A stretch of 10,241 nucleotides of DNA from Candidatus Cloacimonadota bacterium (lineage in GTDB: Bacteria; Cloacimonadota; Cloacimonadia; Cloacimonadales; TCS61): assembly GCA_003647825.1 (NCBI GenBank), contig QMNP01000034.1:1-10241 (forward strand), given 5' to 3'. Position numbers and translations under genes: made by a program. Below are positions 1 through 5,080 of the stretch, piece after piece (within the stretch, counting starts at the first letter, position 1; each line of letters begins with the position of its first letter). The notes below the pieces were generated by a model. That model saw only the letters and a list, made by a program, of their open reading frames with translations. It was not told the origin of the DNA and ran no database searches.

Positions 1-38
1 AGCCGATGAAAGCAAAAACATCTTATTTATTTAAGTAA
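1..38 (+). other. possible 3' tail of an upstream gene
   Basis: Two forward frames enter from the left edge and stop just before the first complete gene: one ends with TAA at 32-34, the other with TAA at 36-38. The third forward frame stops at 7-9. Either could be the C-terminus of a preceding cistron, and the short gap to the AAGGAA ribosome-binding site of the next gene would fit an operon. The fragment is too short to assign a family. Confidence 0.2.
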
Positions 39-47
39 GGAAACAAA

Positions 48-878
48 ATGTGTAATACATACATTCCAATTCCAATGAAAGTAGAGAAGATCCTGGCTGA
101 AAATCCAGATAGATCTCTGCGGACATTCGATCTTTCATTTGTGAATGAGGAAGATAAAAAGAAATTTAATTATATGCCGGGCCAATTCTGTGAATTCTCA
201 ATTTTAGGAAAAGGTGAATCTCCCTTTGGAATCGCATCGTCTCCTACGGAAAAAGATATTCTCAAATTTACCGTAAATAGAACCGGTAGTGTTACCAATG
301 AGATCCATTATCTGCAGGAGGGTGATGTGGTAGGCATCCGTGGACCATTAGGTAACTGGTATCCTGTAGAAAAATTTAAAGGTGAAGATGTGGTGATAGT
401 AGGGGGAGGATTTGCTTTCACCACGCTTCGTTCTTTGCTTATTTATATGCTGGAACATCGAGAAGATTACGGTAAGATCACGGTGATATACGGAGCTCGA
501 CATCCCGACCTTTTCATCTATAAAGATGAACTTAAAGAGTGGGATAAAAGAGATGACATTATTCTTCATCTTACGGTTGATAAACCAGTTCAGGGATGGA
601 ATAAACTCTGCGGATTTGTCCCAGCAATCACCGAAGAAGTTAAACCAGATCCCAATTCCTGGTGCGTTGTTTGCGGACCTCCAGTAATGATCAAATTTAC
701 TCTTCCGGTTTTATTGGAATTGGGTTTTGCTCACGATAAAATTTATACCTCGCTGGAAAGACGCATGAAATGCGGAATTGGAAAATGCGGTAGATGTGGT
801 ATCGGATCAAAATATATCTGTATCGACGGACCGGTTTTTTCTTATGAAGAATTGGAAAAGATACCCGATGCTTTTTAA
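48..878 (+). CDS. FAD/NAD(P)-binding oxidoreductase subunit with C-terminal [2Fe-2S] (AsrB / sulfhydrogenase-gamma / Flox-like)
   Basis: A 276-residue ferredoxin-NADP reductase-type flavoprotein expected to pass electrons between NAD(P)H and partner iron-sulfur proteins in the cytoplasm. A FAD-binding barrel covers about residues 5-105 (MPGQFCEFS, FGIASSP, GIRGPLGNW). The nucleotide-binding domain follows, with GGGFAFTTLRSL at about 119-130 and the CGPPVM motif at about 209-214. The C-terminal [2Fe-2S] site has Cys242, Cys247, Cys250 and Cys258, followed by DGPVFSYEEL, the ending typical of the anaerobic sulfite reductase B / hydrogenase gamma family. Full length for the family. The dinucleotide loop differs from the usual GGIGxAPLR pattern. 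AAGGAA at 37-42 precedes the ATG. An HdrC-like gene follows after an inserted cassette, as in HdrABC-Flox clusters where this type of protein feeds NADH electrons to Hdr. The family is clear; the partner is inferred. Confidence 0.9.
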   Translation: MCNTYIPIPMKVEKILAENPDRSLRTFDLSFVNEEDKKKFNYMPGQFCEFSILGKGESPFGIASSPTEKDILKFTVNRTGSVTNEIHYLQEGDVVGIRGPLGNWYPVEKFKGEDVVIVGGGFAFTTLRSLLIYMLEHREDYGKITVIYGARHPDLFIYKDELKEWDKRDDIILHLTVDKPVQGWNKLCGFVPAITEEVKPDPNSWCVVCGPPVMIKFTLPVLLELGFAHDKIYTSLERRMKCGIGKCGRCGIGSKYICIDGPVFSYEELEKIPDAF

Positions 879-880
879 AA

Positions 881-904
881 TTAAATAATGAATATTGAAG
901 ATTG
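881..904 (+). repeat. left terminal inverted repeat of the cassette
   Basis: AT-rich 24-bp sequence directly after the stop codon of the flavoprotein gene. It matches the reverse complement of 1266-1289 at 20 of 24 positions, and the direct sequence at 1776-1799 at 19 of 24. Its inner end runs into the start region of the four-helix-bundle gene. Confidence 0.55.
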
Positions 905-910
905 GGTTTT

Positions 911-1261
911 ATGAATAAGAATGAGTTAATTGATCGAACAAAGAAGTTTGCACATAGATGTGTCAAACTGGCAGTATCATTGCCAAAATCTAAAATAGGT
1001 CAACATATTTCAGGCCAGCTGATTAGATGTTCAACATCGGTAGCAGCAAATTATCGTGCTACCTGTTTAGCCCAATCGAAGGCAAGTTTTATAGCTAAGA
1101 TTAGTATAGTCTTGGAAGAAGCAGATGAATCAGCTTTTTGGTTAGATTTCATAATCGAAGAAAATCTTCTCTAGGAGAAATTAGTGTTTTCTTTATTAAA
1201 TGAAGCAAAAGAATTAACTGCGATCTTTTTATCATCCAGAAAGACAGCTGGAGATAAATAA
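911..1261 (+). pseudogene. four-helix-bundle protein (23S rRNA intervening-sequence family), interrupted by TAG
   Basis: From the ATG at 911 the frame encodes a four-helix-bundle protein with family hallmarks: an N-terminal helix containing LIDRTKKFAHRC, then the central stretch GQLIRCSTSVAANYRA and the acidic helix EEADESAFWLDF. A TAG at 1172-1174 ends translation after 87 residues. The same frame then continues for 28 more codons with the expected last helix (EKLVFSLLNEAKELTAIFL, SSRKTAG) to TAA at 1259-1261. With the TAG read through, length is about 116 residues, the family norm. The TAG therefore looks like a recent point mutation (for example from AAG or CAG) or a sequence error. An in-frame TTG at 902 is a less likely start. 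No strong ribosome-binding site is seen. Its role, if any, is unknown; related proteins are thought to bind RNA or act as adaptors. Confidence 0.75.
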
Positions 1262-1265
1262 TGCT

Positions 1266-1289
1266 CAATTTACAATATTCAATATTAAA
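1266..1289 (-). repeat. right terminal inverted repeat of the cassette
   Basis: Reverse-complement partner of 881-904. It begins 4 bp after the real end of the four-helix-bundle frame and ends 1 bp before the AGGAG ribosome-binding site of the HdrC-like gene, so the insertion lies very close to the translation signal of its neighbour. Confidence 0.55.
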
Positions 1290-1300
1290 TAGGAGATAAG

Positions 1301-1771
1301 ATGGATAAAATAATATTAAGTGAAATGGATGCTAATTTCAAAAATGAAATCGCAACTCAACCAGGGGCAGAACATTTCAAACAATGCTTTACCTGCGGAA
1401 CCTGTACAGCTTCCTGTCCTGTAGCAGAAGTACACGATGAATACGATCCCCGCAAGATTATTAGAATGTCGATTCTCGGCATGAAAGAAGAAGTGCTTTC
1501 TTCTGATGTATTGTGGATGTGTTCACGCTGTTATACTTGTTATGCTCTTTGTCCGCAAAACGTAAAATTTACCGATGTCCTTGGAGTCCTGCGAGATATG
1601 GCTATTAAACAGGGATATGCACCCAAACAACAGGATGTACAATCCAGAGAATTGGATAAATTTGTTCAGGATCTGCGTTGTCAGCTCATCGATCAAAAAC
1701 TGCATCCCAGTGAAGAGAAAAAGAAAAAAATTAATGAAATGATAAAAAAAGAGTTAGTTAAAAAATGGTAA
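1301..1771 (+). CDS. hdrC: HdrC-like protein with two [4Fe-4S] clusters
   Basis: A 156-residue soluble iron-sulfur protein resembling heterodisulfide reductase subunit C. It has two complete cluster motifs: CFTCGTCTASCP (Cys29, 32, 35, 39) and CSRCYTCYALCP (Cys74, 77, 80, 84), each CxxCxxCxxxC. The KIIRMSILGM segment between them is typical of HdrC. A lysine-rich tail (about 138-156) follows. HdrC normally relays electrons between flavin-bearing HdrA and the catalytic HdrB. No HdrB is visible here, so its electron acceptor is open; the adjacent TusA gene suggests a sulfur-bound substrate (inference). AGGAG at 1291-1295 is well spaced from the ATG at 1301. Family assignment is secure; the exact complex is inferred. 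Confidence 0.88.
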   Translation: MDKIILSEMDANFKNEIATQPGAEHFKQCFTCGTCTASCPVAEVHDEYDPRKIIRMSILGMKEEVLSSDVLWMCSRCYTCYALCPQNVKFTDVLGVLRDMAIKQGYAPKQQDVQSRELDKFVQDLRCQLIDQKLHPSEEKKKKINEMIKKELVKKW

Positions 1772-1775
1772 TTTT

Positions 1776-1799
1776 TTTAATAATGAATGTTGAACAAGG
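1776..1799 (+). repeat. solitary copy of the cassette-end repeat
   Basis: In the HdrC-TusA spacer a 24-bp stretch matches the left cassette end (881-904) at 19 of 24 positions, in the same orientation, starting with TTTAATAATGAATGTTGAA. There is no four-helix-bundle gene beside it. It may be an empty or decayed insertion site, or a short dispersed repeat. The AT-rich composition makes some similarity expected by chance. Confidence 0.35.
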
Positions 1800-1848
1800 A
1801 ATAACGAATGATGATTAATATAATAAACCCAAAAAAAAAGGAGGAGAA

Positions 1849-2076
1849 ATGCAAGTAGATCAAACTTTAGACTGTAAAGGGCTTTCCTGTCCTATGCCTA
1901 TCATCAAGCTCAGCAAGGCACTGAAATCAATGAACAGTGGTGAGGTGCTGGAAATGTTGGGAACTGATCCAGGATCAAAAACAGACGTACCTGCCTGGTG
2001 TGAGAAAACAGGGAATATCTTTTTAGAACAAGCCGAAGACAATGGTGCTTTCAAGTTTTATATCAAAAAGAAGTAA
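1849..2076 (+). CDS. tusA: TusA-family sulfur carrier protein
   Basis: A 75-residue cytoplasmic sulfur carrier of the TusA/SirA/YedF-N family. The hallmark is LDCKGLSCPMPIIKL at residues 7-21, where Cys14 of the CPMP motif carries the persulfide; additional cysteines are Cys9 and Cys51. Length matches single-domain TusA (about 75-80). It lacks the C-terminal DsrE-like domain of the longer selenium-associated YedF proteins. A very strong AAGGAGGAG site (about 1838-1846) precedes the ATG. TusA proteins exchange sulfane sulfur with rhodaneses, and in sulfur oxidisers they work next to Hdr-like complexes. Here TusA lies between an HdrC-like protein and a YeeE/YedE transporter, which points to sulfur (or selenium) delivery to or from the Hdr-like enzyme (inference). 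Confidence 0.92.
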   Translation: MQVDQTLDCKGLSCPMPIIKLSKALKSMNSGEVLEMLGTDPGSKTDVPAWCEKTGNIFLEQAEDNGAFKFYIKKK

Positions 2077-2080
2077 AAAG

Positions 2081-2136
2081 GGAAGCAAACCTTCTTGAAG
2101 CTGAAAAGTAAAATGAAAGCAAACCTTTTAAAGGTT
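2081..2136 (+). repeat. short direct repeat and palindrome in the tusA-transporter spacer
   Basis: AGCAAACCTT occurs at 2084-2093 and again at 2118-2127, within a 13-bp unit matching 12 of 13 at a 34-bp offset. The second copy runs into AACCTTTTAAAGGTT (2122-2136), a perfect 7-bp inverted repeat around one base. It lies between the TusA stop and the AAGGAGA site of the next gene. Function unknown; it may simply be a local duplication. Confidence 0.35.
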
Positions 2137-2155
2137 AGAAGAAAAGGAGAAACTA

Positions 2156-3373
2156 GTGTTTAAAAAAGGTGAATTGAGAGATTTGTTCGACAGTATTTTT
2201 GCCAAAAGCTGGCCCATGTGGGTTGGCGGTATTACGCTGGCAGTATTGAACATCTTGCTTTTCGTAATTAAATATCCCTGGGGTTCCAGCAGCGGTTATG
2301 CCAATATCGGCCAAAATCTGTTTCAGGTTCTGGGTATTAACAGCTTGGGAACAAGTATACCTATCAGCCTGCATGCTGTTGCACTGCTGAATATCTTTGT
2401 GGTGGTGGGAGCATTTGTAGCATCATTACTTTCCAAAGAGTTCGGTATTCGTGTAGCTCCGATCGGTGAACTGATAAAGGGTTTTGTCGGTGGTGCTTTG
2501 ATGGCTATAGGCGCAACGGTGGGAGCAGGTTGTACAACTGGTGGTTTTTTTACTGGTGTAGCAGCTCTATCTGGTGGTGCATTAGCTTTGGGTCTTGGCT
2601 TCACAGCAGGTACTTTTGTAGCTTTACGTTATCTTCTATGGGAAATGGAAGCTTTACCTAATATCAGTATGGGGAAAAACTTCACATTTTTAAATGGAAC
2701 TGGTAAAAAAACCGGATGGCAAAGATGGTTAGGCTGGATTCTGATTGCTGCTGTGCTCTACATTTTTAGCAGATATACTGCAAGTGCAAATGGTGCTGCA
2801 AAAATAATTGGCTGGCATGTATTTCTGGGATTAATCCTTGGTATGATCCTGCAGCGCTCCAGATACTGCATTGTCCGTGCCTTCCGTGAGCCTTTCATGA
2901 CTGGTGAAGCAACAGCTCCTGTTGCTGTGATACTAAGTATTCTGGTAACTCTGGTGGGTTTTACTGTCATTAAGTATTTCGGGGTTGGTAATGCTGGTGA
3001 ACTGTCGATGAGAGCGATCGAGATGAAAGCTGTTTATGCTAACTTCTGGCTGAGAGCTTTAATTGGCGGATTTATTTTCGGATTAGGTATGACAGTTGCC
3101 GGTGGTTGTGCTGTCGGAACGCTATGGCGTGCTGGTGAAGGCCATATAAAATTGTGGATGTCGGCATTTGGCTTTGTGGTAATGGCTCCTATCTCTAAAT
3201 TAGCCATTGTTCCATTTGTAAAAGGGATCTTACCTGAATCAATGCAATCAAAATTATTCCTGCCGGATATCTTAGGATATACCGGAGCAGTAGTTCTGGT
3301 TCTGTTTATTTTGTTATTGTGGTATCTTTTCGTTAAATGGAACGAAAGAACCGGTAAATTTTCGGCATTATAG
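2156..3373 (+). CDS. YeeE/YedE-family membrane transporter (thiosulfate / sulfur or selenium compound uptake)
   Basis: A 405-residue polytopic inner-membrane protein of the YeeE/YedE (Sulf_transp) family, for which thiosulfate uptake has been shown in the TsuA member. It has about nine or ten hydrophobic segments. The two pseudo-symmetric family motifs are present: GGALMAIGATVGAGCTTGG (Cys126 at its core) and GGFIFGLGMTVAGGCAVGT (Cys318). A third conserved-type cysteine, Cys238, sits in RSRYCIVRAFREP. These cysteines line the substrate path in the family. Length is like the longer YedE branch, some of which are predicted selenium transporters, so selenium is an alternative substrate. The start is GTG at 2156, chosen because AAGGAGA lies about 5 bp upstream. 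TusA just upstream is a classic partner. The next gene starts 5 bp downstream, so translational coupling is likely. Confidence 0.88.
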   Translation: MFKKGELRDLFDSIFAKSWPMWVGGITLAVLNILLFVIKYPWGSSSGYANIGQNLFQVLGINSLGTSIPISLHAVALLNIFVVVGAFVASLLSKEFGIRVAPIGELIKGFVGGALMAIGATVGAGCTTGGFFTGVAALSGGALALGLGFTAGTFVALRYLLWEMEALPNISMGKNFTFLNGTGKKTGWQRWLGWILIAAVLYIFSRYTASANGAAKIIGWHVFLGLILGMILQRSRYCIVRAFREPFMTGEATAPVAVILSILVTLVGFTVIKYFGVGNAGELSMRAIEMKAVYANFWLRALIGGFIFGLGMTVAGGCAVGTLWRAGEGHIKLWMSAFGFVVMAPISKLAIVPFVKGILPESMQSKLFLPDILGYTGAVVLVLFILLLWYLFVKWNERTGKFSAL

Positions 3374-3378
3374 GAGGG

Positions 3379-3924
3379 ATGATGAAAAAACAAATTTTAT
3401 TAGTATTCGTTTTGATTTTCCTTCTTATGATCCTTTCCGGCTGTGGACAAAGTTATGCTACCGGTGAAGTTTATTCAAGTTCTAAGGCTATTGTAGCAGA
3501 TGCAAAATCTTCAATAAATGAAATTTCGTATGATGATTTTAAACAAATGCTGGAAAAGGAAAAACTGCGTGTTCTTATAGATGTGAGAGAACCTGGTGAA
3601 TTTAACGAAGGATTTATCAATCAGCCGGATGAAGATGATGAATATCCCTATCCGGAAACTTTCACTGTAAATATTCCGCGTGGCCTTATTGAATTTAAGA
3701 TTACAAGCAGTGATTACTGGGATAACGATCTCTGGGTGGAAATGCCGCCTAAAGACGAACCAATTGTGCTGTATTGCCTAACAGGCGGTCGCAGTGCGTT
3801 GGCTGCACTCACGATGCAGAAAATGGGTTATACAAACGTTTACAGCTTACAGGGTGGTTACAGAATCTGGTTAGATCCTTCACTGCCGTTAGAAGATGAT
3901 TCAGCATCCGATTCCGGGGGCTGA
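3379..3924 (+). CDS. single-domain rhodanese lipoprotein
   Basis: A 181-residue sulfurtransferase-like lipoprotein. A signal peptide with a strong hydrophobic stretch ends in the lipobox LSGC (Cys22), so the mature protein should be lipid-anchored outside the cytoplasmic membrane. The rhodanese domain spans about residues 50-168: VLIDVREPGEF, an acidic insertion (EDDEYPYPE) before NIPRGLIEF, then the active-site loop CLTGGRS with catalytic Cys133, and GGYRIW near the end. The tail is acidic and serine-rich. AGGAGGG lies directly before the start, with tandem ATG codons at 3379 and 3382 both possible. It starts 5 bp after the transporter gene, so it probably supplies or removes sulfane sulfur on the outer side of that transporter (inference). 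It ends with the only TGA used as a gene terminator in this window. Confidence 0.9.
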   Translation: MMKKQILLVFVLIFLLMILSGCGQSYATGEVYSSSKAIVADAKSSINEISYDDFKQMLEKEKLRVLIDVREPGEFNEGFINQPDEDDEYPYPETFTVNIPRGLIEFKITSSDYWDNDLWVEMPPKDEPIVLYCLTGGRSALAALTMQKMGYTNVYSLQGGYRIWLDPSLPLEDDSASDSGG

Positions 3925-3937
3925 GATTAACAGTTAA

Positions 3938-3953
3938 CACATGAGTTCATGTG
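3938..3953 (+). other. short hairpin after the rhodanese lipoprotein gene
   Basis: CACATG-AGTT-CATGTG is a perfect 6-bp stem with a 4-nt loop, starting 13 nt after the stop codon. No run of T follows, so it is unlikely to be an efficient intrinsic terminator. A 3'-end stabilising or processing hairpin is more likely. Confidence 0.4.
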
Positions 3954-4060
3954 AAAGGAAAATTAAAAAAGAGATCGTTTCCCGATCGCGGGAAACCGAC
4001 TCGTAAAAAATGTGAAAGAATAGAGATCGTTTTTGATAAATCAAAATACGACTCGTAAAA
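3950..4060 (+). repeat. two tandem structured repeats (REP/BIME-like hairpin pair)
   Basis: The spacer before the double-rhodanese gene holds two related units, each beginning TGTGAAAG (3950, 4011), then GAGATCGTTT, and ending CGACTCGTAAAA. Each folds into a hairpin. Unit 1 has arms TTTCCCG (3978-3984) and CGGGAAA (3989-3995). Unit 2 has arms TTTTGAT (4031-4037) and ATCAAAA (4040-4046). Outside these, GAG/CTC and TCG/CGA pairs continue the stem past small bulges. The inner arms differ between copies but remain self-complementary, which suggests the fold is maintained. The second unit ends at the GGAGAG ribosome-binding site of the next gene. Confidence 0.6.
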
Positions 4061-4072
4061 GGAGAGAAAAAA

Positions 4073-5029
4073 ATGAAAAAAAGATGGATGTTGTTACTTG
4101 TAGTATTGGCATTTTCAGTTTTGTTTATTGCCGGATGTAAAGATGATGATGATTCCACAGATCCTGAGATTAGTGCTGTTGAGTTGATGACAACTTATAT
4201 GGATGCCAATGGCATGGCTCTTACAGATTTACTGGATGGTTGGATTATTGCTGCTGCTGATATCGTTGATGTTCTTGATGATTATTATGTAATGGATATT
4301 AGAACAGGTGATACTGATGAAAACGGCATTGTTGATTATGAAGATGGTCACGTACCAGGTGCTGTTTTTTCATCATTAGGATCAATTGTAGATGATGCTG
4401 CTGCTGCTGATAATCCAATTGTAGTTGTTTGCTACACTGGCCAATCAGCTGGTCATGCAGTAATGGCTCTGCGCCTTTCTGGTTATAGCGATGCCAAAGT
4501 TCTTAAGTGGGGAATGAGCGGTTGGCATAGTGACTTTGATAAGTGGTCTGGTGCTACAGCTACACTTAACCATCCTAACTGGATTGCTGCACCTGGTGCA
4601 ATAGCAGAAGCACAAGTATTTGATCTGCCGGATTGGGAAACAGACCTGGAAGATGGCTCTGCTATCCTGGCAGAACGCATTGCTCTTATTACTAGCGGTT
4701 TTATGGGTGTAGCTTCTGTTGATGTACTGGATGCACCAACTGATTACTTTGTTAATAATTACTGGGCTGCAGCTGACGTAGAAACATACGGTAACATTGA
4801 TGGTGCTTACAGGATCAATCCACTTGTTTTAGAAAACCTAGATCCTAACGAAACTGTAGTAACTTACTGCTGGACAGGTCAAACATCTTCCATGATTACA
4901 GCCTATCTTACACTTCTTGGCTATGATGCTAAAAGCTTGAAATTTGGTGCTAACAGCATGATTTATGATGATCTTCAAGCGCATAAATGGTCAGCATCTA
5001 TGGATTACGATTACGAGACAGGTGAATAA
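4073..5029 (+). CDS. lipoprotein with two rhodanese-like domains, both with catalytic cysteine
   Basis: A 318-residue extracytoplasmic lipoprotein. The signal peptide ends in the lipobox FIAGC (Cys22) and is followed by an acidic linker (KDDDDSTD). The first rhodanese domain (about 35-160) shows MDIRTGD, GHVPGAVF and the active-site loop CYTGQSA with Cys120, then GMSGWHSDF. The second domain (about 195-310) is more divergent: it lacks the usual DVR motif but keeps GNIDGAYRINP and a loop CWTGQTS with Cys266. The two loops are alike (CxTGQ), suggesting internal duplication. In standard two-domain rhodaneses only the C-terminal half is catalytic, so two intact cysteines are unusual. GGAGAG at 4061-4066 precedes the ATG. 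Neighbours are another rhodanese lipoprotein and a porin, which suggests a role at the outer membrane in sulfane-sulfur handling (inference). Confidence 0.88.
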   Translation: MKKRWMLLLVVLAFSVLFIAGCKDDDDSTDPEISAVELMTTYMDANGMALTDLLDGWIIAAADIVDVLDDYYVMDIRTGDTDENGIVDYEDGHVPGAVFSSLGSIVDDAAAADNPIVVVCYTGQSAGHAVMALRLSGYSDAKVLKWGMSGWHSDFDKWSGATATLNHPNWIAAPGAIAEAQVFDLPDWETDLEDGSAILAERIALITSGFMGVASVDVLDAPTDYFVNNYWAAADVETYGNIDGAYRINPLVLENLDPNETVVTYCWTGQTSSMITAYLTLLGYDAKSLKFGANSMIYDDLQAHKWSASMDYDYETGE

Positions 5030-5041
5030 TTAATTTTGATA

Positions 5042-5070
5042 GGGAGCGGGTTCATTCCGCTCCCGATTTT
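5042..5070 (+). terminator. GC-rich hairpin, possible intrinsic terminator or attenuator
   Basis: GGGAGCGG (5042-5049) pairs perfectly with CCGCTCCC (5057-5064) around a 7-nt loop, followed by GATTTT. The stem is strong but the T-run is only four, so partial termination is most likely. It sits between the double-rhodanese gene and the porin gene, 12 nt after the stop, and could lower transcription of the porin relative to upstream genes. Confidence 0.5.
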
Positions 5071-5080
5071 AGGAGTAATA

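Larger units (their letters stand above)
881..1289 (+). mobile_element. four-helix-bundle (IVS-type) cassette with terminal inverted repeats
   Basis: A 409-bp block separates two genes that would normally be adjacent in an Hdr/Flox operon. It consists of a four-helix-bundle gene bracketed by 24-bp imperfect inverted repeats (881-904 and 1266-1289, 20 of 24 positions complementary, with a perfect 9-bp core TGAATATTG/CAATATTCA). Proteins of this family are known from intervening sequences in 23S rRNA, which are also bounded by complementary ends that form a stem. I infer a stand-alone version of such an element inserted between protein genes. In the transcript the ends could pair and fold the cassette into a long stem. 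No transposase is visible, and the mechanism of spread is unknown. Confidence 0.55.

Noticed and set aside
1172..1174. Pyrrolysine at the TAG of the four-helix-bundle gene
   Set aside because: No reason for this residue in the family; TAG ends two other genes here normally (3373, 7219). A nonsense mutation or base error is simpler.
3950..4060. CRISPR array from the paired repeats
   Set aside because: Only two diverged units with internal symmetric arms, no unique spacers of constant length, and no cas genes.
5036..5080. In-frame TTG extension of the porin start
   Set aside because: It would place the first residues across the GC-rich hairpin and ahead of the signal peptide. The ATG at 5081 has its own TAGGAG site and gives a proper signal peptide.
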